Below, piece after piece: positions 33,648 to 42,929 of a stretch of 64,000 nucleotides of DNA; the first letter of the stretch is position 1; every line of letters begins with the position of its first letter. A program made the position numbers and the translations under genes. The stretch covers positions 124,001-188,000 of the forward strand of contig NZ_AOGW02000009.1 of the NCBI RefSeq assembly GCF_000332495.1, in the 5' to 3' direction. Below the pieces are notes generated by a model. That model had not been told where the DNA came from. It searched no databases and saw nothing but the letters and a program-made list of their open reading frames with translations. The DNA comes from Leptospira terpstrae serovar Hualin str. LT 11-33 = ATCC 700639 (GTDB lineage Bacteria > Spirochaetota > Leptospiria > Leptospirales > Leptospiraceae).

Positions 33648-34544
33648 ATGGATCTACTTTCTGACATCCTATCCTCCGCAGGCTGGAAAAACGACCTACT
33701 TTCCAAAGGGCAAATTTTTGATAGTTTTGGGTTTCACTTCCCATGTGAAAAGAGTGGCGGATTTCATGTGGTAACACAAGGCAGTTGTTATGCGAAGATA
33801 GGAAATACAATGATTCCTTTACATAAAGGTGATTTAATTTTTATCACCAGAGGAACCAATCACGAACTTTTATCAGATCCTAAAGCAAAAGTGGTAACTA
33901 TTGAACGATTTTTAGGTGATAAAGAGATCCGTGTCAAAAAAGAAAATCCTGTCACTACTTTTGTTTCTGTTCGTTATGAGGTTCCTCCTGGTCCCATTCA
34001 TCCTTTGTTTTTGGAATTACCAGAATATATCCATATACCATACGAAAACATCCAAGCCCACCATGCTTTAGGTGATATCATTCAAATCCTATCTCGAGAA
34101 TTAGAACTAAATCTCGGAACCGATTTAATTGTACAAAGGTTAACTGATATTTTATTATACTATATGTTACGTATGTGGTTAAGCCAACATGTAGATTCCC
34201 ACGTTGGTTGGGTCAAGGCATTTCATGACACACTGGTGTTGTATGCTTTAGAAAAATTACACAATGGATATAGTAAAGATTGGACCATTGAATCATTAGC
34301 CAAAGAAACAGGAGTGTCTCGTGCAAGTTTGGCAAATCGATTTCGTGAAGTTTTGGGAATTCCTCCTATGGAATACTTGGCAAAACTTAGAATGGAAAAA
34401 GCTAAACAATTATTTCAAAAAGGAAATATGGGTTTGGAAGAAATTGCACAAAATGTAGGTTATGCGTCAGCTTTTTCTTTTTCAAAAGCTTACAAACGAA
34501 TTTTTGGCAATTCACCGAGTCGTGAGTGGAAACGAGTAGTGTAA
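33648..34544 (+). CDS. AraC-family regulator with cupin_6 domain
   Basis: About 298 residues. N-terminal cupin_6 ligand domain (about 1-180; GGFHVVTQGSCYA, LHKGDLIFI) and C-terminal double HTH (about 195-295; ETGVSRASLANRFREVLG and AQNVGYASAFSFSKAYKRIFG). I use the ATG at 33648, preceded by GGAGAG, though 33630 is possible. Members next to oxidoreductases usually control them. Convergent 3' overlap of 33 bp with the sigma factor gene. Confidence 0.88.
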   Translation: MDLLSDILSSAGWKNDLLSKGQIFDSFGFHFPCEKSGGFHVVTQGSCYAKIGNTMIPLHKGDLIFITRGTNHELLSDPKAKVVTIERFLGDKEIRVKKENPVTTFVSVRYEVPPGPIHPLFLELPEYIHIPYENIQAHHALGDIIQILSRELELNLGTDLIVQRLTDILLYYMLRMWLSQHVDSHVGWVKAFHDTLVLYALEKLHNGYSKDWTIESLAKETGVSRASLANRFREVLGIPPMEYLAKLRMEKAKQLFQKGNMGLEEIAQNVGYASAFSFSKAYKRIFGNSPSREWKRVV

Positions 34545-35381
34545 AAGAATCCTTATGTTATCCAATTGGTTTTTTTTAGGTAAGTATTCAGGATGGCTTC
34601 GGAATACTTCTGCTGCTTTTCGAATTTTGGAAGTGTCGGCCATCATCGGTTTTATTTCTTTCCATCTCCCATCTAATTTCATTTGTTCTGAAAGTTTAAG
34701 ATAAGATTTGATCCTTCCTGCCCTTGTGGCATAGGTGATTCGATTGGGACAATGACAGGGATTGTCTGCTTTTGTTAGGCTACATTCTTTTCCGAGAAAT
34801 GTTTCCATTTGTTTTCTGGATCTCGATAACTTTTGGCGAAAAGCTTCTGGACGAATACTCATCACTGAGGCACCTTCCTCACTCGAAGTTTGGAACACTT
34901 CTCCTAAAAGATAAGCCATTCGGTAAGGTCGAGACAGACCTTGTAACATGGCATAGGTGCAAGCTACTTGGACATGTAAAACGAGTTCTGAAACTTTAGT
35001 TGAAGTTTCCTCATCTGTGAGGTGAGGTGGGAATTGAGTAGAAGGATTGTAAGTTCTTTGAGTCCGGTGAAGTTCTTCGCGAACAGCCCTTAAGTGAACT
35101 TTACGGCGTTCCATTTTTGATTTTTGAATATTAATTAAATGGTTACTGGCAATTCGATAGATCCAAGTCGATAGTTTACTTTCTTTGCGAAAACTCCCTA
35201 AGTTGGTAATCACTTTGACCAAAATTTCTTGGGTGGCGTCTTCCGCATCTTCCGGGTTCCATAAAAATTTCAATGCTAACGAAAATACTTTTGGTTGGAA
35301 GATTTGAATGAGTTCTTCCAATGCATTTGTTTTTCCGGCAAGGGAACTTTCTAATAGAGAAAGATGCGGGTCATCGATCAT
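34512..35381 (-). CDS. ECF sigma factor with Cys-motif C-terminal extension
   Basis: A 289-residue sigma-70 family protein. Region 2 lies at about 15-90 (DAEDATQEILVKV; STWIYRIASNHLIN) and a region 4-like domain at about 130-195 (MSIRPEAFRQKLSRSRKQ). Beyond that is a 90-residue extension starting with C200, C209 and C211 in a CxxxxxxxxCxC arrangement, possibly metal-binding or redox-sensitive. No anti-sigma gene is adjacent, so the extension may itself control activity. Its start overlaps nothing upstream, but its stop side overlaps the AraC gene. DUF1304 starts within its first codons (ATGA overlap). Confidence 0.85.
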   Translation of the reverse strand: MIDDPHLSLLESSLAGKTNALEELIQIFQPKVFSLALKFLWNPEDAEDATQEILVKVITNLGSFRKESKLSTWIYRIASNHLINIQKSKMERRKVHLRAVREELHRTQRTYNPSTQFPPHLTDEETSTKVSELVLHVQVACTYAMLQGLSRPYRMAYLLGEVFQTSSEEGASVMSIRPEAFRQKLSRSRKQMETFLGKECSLTKADNPCHCPNRITYATRAGRIKSYLKLSEQMKLDGRWKEIKPMMADTSKIRKAAEVFRSHPEYLPKKNQLDNIRILLHYSFPLTTR

Positions 35382-35755
35382 TTATTTTTATTTGCGATCC
35401 AATGTACGATGAGAGCGAGGAAGGCTGGCAAACCTTGCGAAAAAAGAATGGAAAACTTAGCAGTTGCCGATCCATAAATTCCTGCGATCACAACACAGAC
35501 GAGAAAAAACAAAATAGTTTGGAATTGTTGTTTTTGGTCTTTGATAAAGATAAGAGCCCAAAAAAGTCCCGCAGCTAAAAAACCATTATAGAGGCCTTGG
35601 TTTTTAGCCAATTTGGCTGTGATTTCCGCAGTTTCCGGTGTGAGTTGGAATACTTTCATTCCAAACTCAGTTTTCCAAAGGAACATTTCCAAGACCAAAA
35701 TGAACACATGTTCTACAGCAACAAAGCCAGTCAGGATGAGAGAAGTGAGTTTCAT
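35378..35755 (-). CDS. DUF1304 family membrane protein
   Basis: A 125-residue protein with four membrane helices (about 5-27, 55-72, 80-98, 103-121). LAKNQGLYNGFLAAGL is the DUF1304 signature. Function unknown. It is upstream of the ECF sigma gene and overlaps it by 4 bp, so the two are translationally coupled. Confidence 0.88.
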   Translation of the reverse strand: MKLTSLILTGFVAVEHVFILVLEMFLWKTEFGMKVFQLTPETAEITAKLAKNQGLYNGFLAAGLFWALIFIKDQKQQFQTILFFLVCVVIAGIYGSATAKFSILFSQGLPAFLALIVHWIANKNK

Positions 35756-35856
35756 ATAATTCTCCTAAAGAATTGTTTTCTTCTTGGGACAATTGATTTT
35801 ACCGTTTGTGACAGAATGGGAAGAAAAAAATTAGAAAATTCCGCTCCTTTTGCTCT

Positions 35857-37473
35857 TTAAAGCTCTTCGTTTCCAGGTCGGGTGGAGATTTCCATCCGCC
35901 TTGCGGAGGTTAGAGTCGCAGCTGAATTAAATATAGAAAAAATGCTTACCATTCTTCCTGAACAAGCTTCCGCCTGGTTCATAACGAATCTCCCATTATT
36001 TCCACTTAAATCACCGGTACCTTCGTAGAAATGAATTTGGTTGAAGGCTCCTGTAGAAGGATTCATTCGTAATCTTGCTTGCCCAAGAGGATTTTGGACA
36101 GTTCCTGAAATAATCCCAGAGGAAATTCCTGTGAATTGACTACCATTATCAACGGTAAGTATGTTTCCTACTATCTCTCCTCGCGCAGTATTATAAATAA
36201 GATTAGCCGGAAGGACATCCGGTACGTTATAGCTTGTTGTTCCTAAGTATTGGCTCCAAATCAAATTGGTGGAATTTCGATCTATTTTTAAAAATTGATA
36301 GTTTCTTCTACCGGTGCTTCCTTGAAAGGGATGGATCGTGTTAGGTGTTGAGTCGGTTTGGTCTATTTTACCAGCAAGAAAGATTTCCCCGTTGCTCAAA
36401 AGTGCTTTTTGTATTTTGTAGGTTGTCGGAGAAAAAGTTGGACCGTAGTAACTTACTGCATCCCAACTAAGAGAAGAATTCAAAATTCCATAAAAACCTC
36501 TCCCTTCTGTTGTTCTTGGGTGTCCAGAGAATGAAATAAATTCATTGGAGGTTTCTCCTGCGATTAGAATTTTGTCAGCATAGGATTTGAAAAAAGTTGC
36601 TTCTGTGAATGAACCAGTGTTAGGTAAAAAACTTTGGCTGATTCCATTTCCACTTCCATCTACTAAGGCAATACCAATTTCTCTCTGACTTGCTAATGTT
36701 GCATTGGATGAAGTTGTCGGTGTTAGCAAACCAGGAAAATTAAGACCAGTGGAGTCAAACGTCGGTGTTGATGCTTCGGAAATACCTTGGAAAAGAATTG
36801 TTAGTTGATCTAGGTTTGTGACTGACATCGCATAACCTTTAGTAGTAAATCTTGTGTTGTCTTTATTCAAGTATCCTTGCCATACAATCTCACCAGAAAA
36901 CTGATTGTACCTAGAAAGAAAAAAGGAGACTGTCGTGGTTTTTGGATTTAGAGTATTGGACCTTCCGGTTCCATTTACCAATGCAAATATACCCAGATCC
37001 CCATTGGAAAACTCGTCTACCGAAATCACATCAGGTTGAGGCCAATCTTCCACTCCGTAACTCATTTCTCCGATGTAGTCTAACCAAAGAATGCGTGAAA
37101 AACCTTTATCGATGACAAAAACAACTCCATTCAAAACTGCATTTTGGTGATTGCCATGGATTCCATTGGAGCCTCCATTCCAAACCAGTGGCTCTTGAGT
37201 CACGGCAGAGATCACTATATTACCACTCTTTAATACCTTTATCGAAAGCGGCAAAATTAAAGTATTCCCACTTCCCAATGGAAAACTTCCTCGAACATTG
37301 GGATTACATAGTGAATTCAGATATGTATTCCAAAGGGCTGTTTCAAAATAACTTTTTGATTTTGGATCACTAGGATTGTTTAAATCCAGTTTGCAAAAAC
37401 TTAACGAAAAACAAATCCATAACAGACTAAAAAACAGAAAAGCAAACTTACGAATTCTTGAATGTTGAACCAT
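35857..37473 (-). CDS. Beta-propeller (SBBP-like) lipoprotein, paralogue 2
   Basis: A 538-residue lipoprotein: signal ending LSFCKLD, then CKLDLNNPSDPKS, the family's shared N-terminus. Blade-like segments include IVISAVTQEPL, ILWLDYIGEM and FFLSRYNQFSGEIVWQGYL. It is more diverged from the other two copies, with a different C-terminal region that still keeps a Cys (EACSGRMV). Lies directly downstream of the 37631-39151 copy on the same strand with a 157-bp gap. Function unknown. Confidence 0.78.
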   Translation of the reverse strand: MVQHSRIRKFAFLFFSLLWICFSLSFCKLDLNNPSDPKSKSYFETALWNTYLNSLCNPNVRGSFPLGSGNTLILPLSIKVLKSGNIVISAVTQEPLVWNGGSNGIHGNHQNAVLNGVVFVIDKGFSRILWLDYIGEMSYGVEDWPQPDVISVDEFSNGDLGIFALVNGTGRSNTLNPKTTTVSFFLSRYNQFSGEIVWQGYLNKDNTRFTTKGYAMSVTNLDQLTILFQGISEASTPTFDSTGLNFPGLLTPTTSSNATLASQREIGIALVDGSGNGISQSFLPNTGSFTEATFFKSYADKILIAGETSNEFISFSGHPRTTEGRGFYGILNSSLSWDAVSYYGPTFSPTTYKIQKALLSNGEIFLAGKIDQTDSTPNTIHPFQGSTGRRNYQFLKIDRNSTNLIWSQYLGTTSYNVPDVLPANLIYNTARGEIVGNILTVDNGSQFTGISSGIISGTVQNPLGQARLRMNPSTGAFNQIHFYEGTGDLSGNNGRFVMNQAEACSGRMVSIFSIFNSAATLTSARRMEISTRPGNEEL

Positions 37474-37630
37474 TGTTTTTCCATTTCCATCAATCGCAAA
37501 AGAAGAATGGAAATTAATTATTGAATTTAGTTTTTAAAAGAGAACAGAAAGGAGAAGGTTTCTCAAGTCATTTGTGGGTTTTTACTAGAAAAATTACAGG
37601 AAATTGTGAGTAGTCCTAGGTTTCTTAAAA

Positions 37631-39151
37631 TTAAGGCAAACTCACATTCTCGATAGAAATCTGAGTGGCTTCTATTGCTGGCGGAGGGGGAGCCGTTGTA
37701 AATTTTGTATAATTCAATCGAACCATTTTTCCGGAACATACCTCTCGAATTACCTCTGTACGCTCTAGTGGAGGTACTGCTAAATTGGAAGAATAATGAA
37801 ATCGGTTGAAAGTTCCGGTGAAGGGGTTTACAAAAACATCTGCTAGTTGGTATGTTCCAGATCCATTACCGGAAATAAAATCCGGTGATGAAGTAAACGT
37901 ACTTGTCGTTGTGGAAGTTTGCATCCTCACAAGTAATTGAGATGAAGAAAGAAAAATGGGTTCGGACTCGGATGTATCCAATACATCTTCAGCGGCATTT
38001 CCCAAAAAGGAATTCCATAGGACTGAACCATTCGCATTCAATTTAGTAAATACAAAATGTTTTATGGTTCCATCAGTAGTCACAAGCGGTTCTACCGGGC
38101 TACCATAGGTATAACGTGCTGGACCAATGACATAAATTGAATCATTCTGTACTAGAAAACGAGAAGAACCATAATTTTGTTCAGCGGTTATACCAAGGTA
38201 TTGATACCATAGGATAGTTCCATCGGCTTCATTTACTTTCATTACAAATGGCATTTGGTAAAGATTATTGGGATGAGTGGTTCCAGCAGCACCTTGGGAT
38301 GTAGTCCCTGTAATAAACAGTCCATTGGCGTTGGCTTCGGCTCCAAAGATAAAATCTCCACCAGCGCTTGTAAAATATCTTTGGAATAACATGGATCCAT
38401 TTTCGTTGACTGACAAGTGGATAAAATCTGAGTCCGATCCGCTTCCAAGTGAGGTATTGCTAATTGCCGGTCCATCTACAAAGGATGCATAACTTCCAAT
38501 ATTCTCAATAAACACATGCAGGCGGTTCGATGAATCCATAGCAGAGACCACATAATCGCCAATACTAGCGGAATCTAAGTAGGTATACCAAACGCGGGTT
38601 CCATCTTCTCGAATCCTTCCTACAAATAAAGAAGCAACTCCAATTCCTGATTTTGCGTTGATGGGTGCAGGTTGCGATGCTCCTGTAACAATAAAAGCAA
38701 CAGAAATGTCTCCATTCGAATATTTTCTTAATTTAGGTTTATTGACAACTTCTGAGACCGCGTCGCCAAGATAATCCACCCAAAGGATTTCTCCATTTGT
38801 ATGAGAGACTCTCATTAAGAATGTATTCAAAGTAATTCCCGAGCTCCCCGCAAAAGCATTAGTGACTCCCGAAGAAGAACCTGGAACTAGATATTCTCTG
38901 GTAATTCCTGAAACCAAATAATCGCCATTGGATAATGTGATGATATCAGATCCCGTAGTTTTAAAAGTTCCGGTGCCATAAGTTTTTTTCCAGGTTTTAA
39001 AGTTTAAACAGGGATCAGATAATAAAAAAGCCCTTAACACATTGGTAAGAAAAAAATCTTGAGAAGTAGGGTCACTTGGATTATTGAGAATTAATTTGCA
39101 GGAAGAAGTGAATGTTAAAAAAACAAAAAACAAAAAAGAGAAAGATTTCAT
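37631..39151 (-). CDS. Beta-propeller (SBBP-like) lipoprotein, paralogue 3
   Basis: A 506-residue lipoprotein with signal ending FTSSCKLI and the motif CKLILNNPSDPTSQ. Closest to paralogue 1: both have RYGTG/TYGTG-type openings, TYLDSxxxGxYVVS-like blades, and the terminal DVFVNPFTGTFNRFHYSSNL region. A C-terminal Pro run (PPPP) follows. Probably surface-exposed. Function unknown. Confidence 0.78.
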   Translation of the reverse strand: MKSFSFLFFVFLTFTSSCKLILNNPSDPTSQDFFLTNVLRAFLLSDPCLNFKTWKKTYGTGTFKTTGSDIITLSNGDYLVSGITREYLVPGSSSGVTNAFAGSSGITLNTFLMRVSHTNGEILWVDYLGDAVSEVVNKPKLRKYSNGDISVAFIVTGASQPAPINAKSGIGVASLFVGRIREDGTRVWYTYLDSASIGDYVVSAMDSSNRLHVFIENIGSYASFVDGPAISNTSLGSGSDSDFIHLSVNENGSMLFQRYFTSAGGDFIFGAEANANGLFITGTTSQGAAGTTHPNNLYQMPFVMKVNEADGTILWYQYLGITAEQNYGSSRFLVQNDSIYVIGPARYTYGSPVEPLVTTDGTIKHFVFTKLNANGSVLWNSFLGNAAEDVLDTSESEPIFLSSSQLLVRMQTSTTTSTFTSSPDFISGNGSGTYQLADVFVNPFTGTFNRFHYSSNLAVPPLERTEVIREVCSGKMVRLNYTKFTTAPPPPAIEATQISIENVSLP

Positions 39152-39205
39152 ATACTTATATTAACAATCGAAATGAACCCTCTTCTCTATCAAAGAATAA
39201 ATTGA

Positions 39206-40636
39206 CTAAATTTGTAAATCAATCGCACGAAAGTAGACTGATTGGTATTCCGCCTTTCTTTTTTTCCAACTCCAATCTAATTTCATAATGTTTTTCACTA
39301 CAATATCTCTCTCTGGAGAAAAAAATAAATCTCTGGCACGTTCTAATGCATATCCCAGCGAACCAGTGTCATTCGGTTCAAATACAATTCCTGTTTTGAA
39401 TTGTATTAAACTGGATTCTTCTACAGTATCACGCAAACCCCCCACACGAGAAACAATGGGAATGGTTCCATACACATGGCTATACATTTGGTTCAGGCCA
39501 CAAGGTTCAAAGAGGGAAGGCATTAGAAAAAAATCACTAGCGGCTTCGATTTTATGAGCCAAACTTTCATTATATCCTTTATAAAAATAAAATATATCAG
39601 GTAAGGATTCTGAAAGTTGAAAAAAAGAATTTTCCGTTTCAGGATCCCCTGAGCCGAGAACCACATAACGATGTGGTAGGTGGCGTCTATCTAAAAACGC
39701 TTTTAAGAATGTGGGAAATCCTTTCTGGTAAGTAAGCCTACCAATCAGGCCCACTAATGGAGCATCTAAAGGTAAAAATGGTCTTCCGATTTCTTTAAAA
39801 AGTTCTTCTTTGTTTTTTAATTTTCCTACTTTCCAATTAGAATCCTGGAAGGTATTGTATATTCGTTTGTCTTTTTTGGGATTCCATTCCTCTGTGTCGA
39901 TTCCATTCAAAATTCCCGAATAGTCTCTGGCTCTTAGATTCAAACAATCACTCAGACCAAATCCATTGGGTTCTCTAAGTGTTTCTTCTCTATACCCAGG
40001 ACTTACAGTAGTGATTTGGTTTGCAGAAAGGATTCCAGCTTTCATATAGTTGCACTTCCCATTATGGTCAAAGGGACTTGTGACTAAACGAAATGGTTCT
40101 TCTTTTAAAAATCCAGTCATCCAAAAAGGATGATCCCCTTGGTATGCTAAATTGTGAATTGTAAACACACTAGGAATGGGGAAAGGAGAATCTTTTTGTA
40201 AAGCAAGGGATATGGCTGTATGCCAATCATGTGCATGGAAAACATCCACTTTAAGAATTTGGCTTAATGCATAACAAGCATAAGAAAACATCGCAAACCG
40301 AAAGTGTTCTTCGGCATGTCCATAAATAGAGTCCAAGGTTTGGAATAGGTCCGATTGGAAAAAGTACAACTTGACTCCAGATTCTTCGGCTTCTAAAAAA
40401 CGGGAATCCCGAAGCACTGATACGACTAGGGAATCTGTTTTGGCATCTTTTGGAAGTAAGGCTGGGTAATCTTTGCCCGTCCAGAGAGGCTCTTTCCCCA
40501 AACCACCAATGTAAGGTAATGCGACATAAACTTCTTCCGATTGGGCCTGTTCTTTGGTGAGGGAAGCAAGCATATCCGCAAGTCCACCCATCTTAATGTA
40601 AGGAAAATATTCTGCAGATGCATGGAGAATCTTCAT
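39206..40636 (-). CDS. glgA: Glycogen/starch synthase (GT5)
   Basis: A 476-residue glycosyltransferase of normal length. The N-terminal ADP-glucose-binding motif is KMGGLAD; FHAHDWHTA and the C-terminal GRLTYQKGF, SLFEPCGLNQ and GGLRDTV are standard. It elongates alpha-1,4-glucan from ADP-glucose. Divergent from the PEP carboxykinase gene with 70 bp between; a shared gluconeogenic/storage role is plausible. No other glg genes are in the window. Confidence 0.9.
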   Translation of the reverse strand: MKILHASAEYFPYIKMGGLADMLASLTKEQAQSEEVYVALPYIGGLGKEPLWTGKDYPALLPKDAKTDSLVVSVLRDSRFLEAEESGVKLYFFQSDLFQTLDSIYGHAEEHFRFAMFSYACYALSQILKVDVFHAHDWHTAISLALQKDSPFPIPSVFTIHNLAYQGDHPFWMTGFLKEEPFRLVTSPFDHNGKCNYMKAGILSANQITTVSPGYREETLREPNGFGLSDCLNLRARDYSGILNGIDTEEWNPKKDKRIYNTFQDSNWKVGKLKNKEELFKEIGRPFLPLDAPLVGLIGRLTYQKGFPTFLKAFLDRRHLPHRYVVLGSGDPETENSFFQLSESLPDIFYFYKGYNESLAHKIEAASDFFLMPSLFEPCGLNQMYSHVYGTIPIVSRVGGLRDTVEESSLIQFKTGIVFEPNDTGSLGYALERARDLFFSPERDIVVKNIMKLDWSWKKRKAEYQSVYFRAIDLQI

Positions 40637-40706
40637 TTTCTGTTATTGACACCGACTCGCAAAGTAAGAAGCTAGAAAAACACAAAGTGAAATCGAGGAG
40701 AGATCC

Positions 40707-42299
40707 ATGTCAGTATCTACTAATCTGCGCGGCCTTGCTGAATTAGGCCTTAAACCGTCTGAAGTCTTCCATAACTTATCTTACGAAGAAATTTACCAGC
40801 ACGAATTGAACAACAAAGAAGGCGTAACTTCTGATAACGGAACGATGATGGTAGATACCGGGATTTTTACGGGTCGCTCCCCTAAAGACAAATATTTTGT
40901 CGATGAACCTTCTTCCACAAACAACATTTGGTGGGGTCCGGTCAACACAAAGGTATCCGAAGCTATTTTCAATGAATTGTATGCTGAAGTAACTAAATTT
41001 CTCGATAACAAAAAACTCTATGTTTTTGACGGTCATGCCGGAACCAACGATGACACACGTATCTCTCTCCGTGTGGTTACTGAAAGAGCTTGGCAACACC
41101 ACTTTTGCACTAATATGTTCCTTCGCCCGACTAAGGAAGAATTGGAAAAACTCCACCCAGAATTTACCATCATCAACGCTTCCGGTTACAAAAACGCAAA
41201 ATACAAAGAACATGGCCTTAATTCCGAAGTATTCGTAATTTTCCACTTAGCTAAAAAGATCTGTATCATCGGTGGAACAGAATACGGTGGAGAAATGAAA
41301 AAAGGGATTTTCTCCGTTATGAACTACTACCTACCGTTAAAAAACGTGCTTACAATGCATTGTTCAGCTAACGTGGGTAAGGACGGAGACAGTGCACTAT
41401 TTTTTGGTCTATCCGGAACAGGAAAAACCACTCTTTCCACTGACCCGCACCGCAAACTCATCGGTGATGACGAACATGGTTGGGACAACAATGGAATTTT
41501 CAATATTGAAGGTGGATGTTACGCAAAAACCATCAACCTAGATCCAAAAACAGAACCTGAGATCTATGCAGCCATCCGTCGTGATGCTCTTCTCGAAAAC
41601 GTAGTTTTCGATGCGGCAACAAAAAAAGTAGATTATTCTTCTGCAGCAAAAACTGAAAACACAAGAGTATCTTACCCAATCTTCCATATCGACAACATCC
41701 AACCTGGATCGAAAGCAGGTCACCCTAACACTGTGATCTTCCTTACTTACGATGCTTACGGTGTTCTTCCAGCGGTTTCTAAACTTTCTATCGAACAAGC
41801 GATGTATCACTTCCTTTCTGGATACACAGCTAAGGTGGCAGGAACTGAACGCGGTGTGAAAGAACCACAAGCAACTTTTTCTGCATGTTTTGGTCAGGCG
41901 TTTATGACACTTCACCCAACATACTACGCAAAGTTACTTGGTGAAAAAATGAAAACTCACAAAGTAAACGCATACCTAATTAACACAGGTCTTGTGGGTG
42001 GAAAGTATGGGGTAGGAAAACGTATGAACCTTCCTGCTACTCGCCAAATCATCAATGAAATCTTAAACGGTAACATTGAAAAATCCGAGTTCGAAAAACA
42101 CCCTGTATTCCAAGTTTCTTTTCCTAAATCGGTTAATGGTGTGGATTCTCATATCCTAAACCCACGTAACGCTTGGGAAAACAAAGAAGAATACGACAAA
42201 ACGGCAACTGACCTTGCAAAACAATTCATTGAGAACTACAAAAAATACCTCACTGGTTCCAAAGAATTTGACTACAGCCAATACGGTCCCGTAGCGTAA
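40707..42299 (+). CDS. pckA: Phosphoenolpyruvate carboxykinase (ATP)
   Basis: A 530-residue enzyme of normal length converting oxaloacetate and ATP to PEP, CO2 and ADP. P-loop [18 protein letters not shown] and the PEPCK signature GRSPKDKY near residue 55 are present. GAGGAG lies 6 bp before the ATG. In organisms that live on fatty acids, such as leptospires, it feeds gluconeogenesis from the TCA cycle. A clear terminator region follows at 42324-42418. Confidence 0.96.
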   Translation: MSVSTNLRGLAELGLKPSEVFHNLSYEEIYQHELNNKEGVTSDNGTMMVDTGIFTGRSPKDKYFVDEPSSTNNIWWGPVNTKVSEAIFNELYAEVTKFLDNKKLYVFDGHAGTNDDTRISLRVVTERAWQHHFCTNMFLRPTKEELEKLHPEFTIINASGYKNAKYKEHGLNSEVFVIFHLAKKICIIGGTEYGGEMKKGIFSVMNYYLPLKNVLTMHCSANVGKDGDSALFFGLSGTGKTTLSTDPHRKLIGDDEHGWDNNGIFNIEGGCYAKTINLDPKTEPEIYAAIRRDALLENVVFDAATKKVDYSSAAKTENTRVSYPIFHIDNIQPGSKAGHPNTVIFLTYDAYGVLPAVSKLSIEQAMYHFLSGYTAKVAGTERGVKEPQATFSACFGQAFMTLHPTYYAKLLGEKMKTHKVNAYLINTGLVGGKYGVGKRMNLPATRQIINEILNGNIEKSEFEKHPVFQVSFPKSVNGVDSHILNPRNAWENKEEYDKTATDLAKQFIENYKKYLTGSKEFDYSQYGPVA

Positions 42300-42323
42300 A
42301 AAAGTTAAAGTTGTCTGAATCAA

Positions 42324-42356
42324 ACTTCACCGACTTGCGTGTGTGAGTCGGGAAGT
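42324..42356 (+). terminator. Strong hairpin after pckA
   Basis: ACTTC(A)CCGACT pairs with AGTCGGGAAGT, an 11-bp stem with one bulged A and a 10-nt loop. It starts 25 bp after the pckA stop. No U-run follows, so it may protect the 3' end ahead of the true terminator. Confidence 0.5.
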
Positions 42357-42376
42357 ATGAAAATTTCAAATGCGAG

Positions 42377-42418
42377 AAGCCACTCAAAAAGGTGAAAACC
42401 TACGAGTGGCTTTTTTTT
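42377..42418 (+). terminator. Rho-independent terminator of pckA
   Basis: AAGCCACTC (42377-42385) and GAGTGGCTT (42404-42412) form a 9-bp stem followed by an 8-nt T run (42411-42418). The loop contains a second small stem AGGT-GAAA-ACCT (42390-42401) with a GNRA-type tetraloop. Confidence 0.85.
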
Positions 42419-42422
42419 GTCT

Positions 42423-42839
42423 TTAGAAATTTTGGATGAGTAGGAACGAGGCGATGTTGATCCCTACCAGATGATAGGCGCTAGAAATAAGACCATATAA
42501 GATTGGTTTGGGAATATTTGGATTGATTGCAATAGTAAACGTATTGGCAGACAAATATCCAATTCCAATGAATACTCCCCACTTGAGTGCATCAACCGTT
42601 TGGTGTATATGTAATGCAGAAAATAATATTGCTGTTGTTATTAAAATGACCAGAGTACAAATTCCCGGACCAACGACAAATATCATTGTTAACGGTTGTT
42701 CTTTCTCATTTTCTTTTCCTAGGGAAACTCGATATAATTTTTTGAAGAAAACCGTAAACCAAACATAACCTAGAAAAAAATAGGCAAAAAATGCCGAGAT
42801 TACAGAGATCCAATTCAAACTTAAAAATATTTCTAACAT
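42423..42839 (-). CDS. DUF1761 family membrane protein
   Basis: About 138 residues from ATG 42839, which has AAGGAAG about 8 bp upstream; the longer frame to 42914 adds an unrelated tail. Four membrane helices. NWISVISAFFAYFFLGYVWF and the WFTVFFKKLY segment match DUF1761. Function unknown. The AraC regulator at 42930 lies downstream in the opposite sense of operon order (it is upstream on the coordinate axis), both on the minus strand. Confidence 0.8.
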   Translation of the reverse strand: MLEIFLSLNWISVISAFFAYFFLGYVWFTVFFKKLYRVSLGKENEKEQPLTMIFVVGPGICTLVILITTAILFSALHIHQTVDALKWGVFIGIGYLSANTFTIAINPNIPKPILYGLISSAYHLVGINIASFLLIQNF

Positions 42840-42929
42840 AAACAATCTTCCTTTGATAGATAAGTATTTCATCTTTATAGCGGATTTTTTTAAGGAGGGA
42901 TTGTAAAAAATCAAGGTGGGGGATTTTTT

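Noticed and set aside
40776..41246. 156-codon open frame antisense to pckA
   Set aside because: It mirrors the codon pattern of a strongly conserved enzyme gene, has no ribosome site and its product is Phe/Val-rich nonsense.
41538..41915. 125-codon antisense frame within pckA
   Set aside because: Shadow of the real gene; Cys/Arg/Phe-rich product with no domain.
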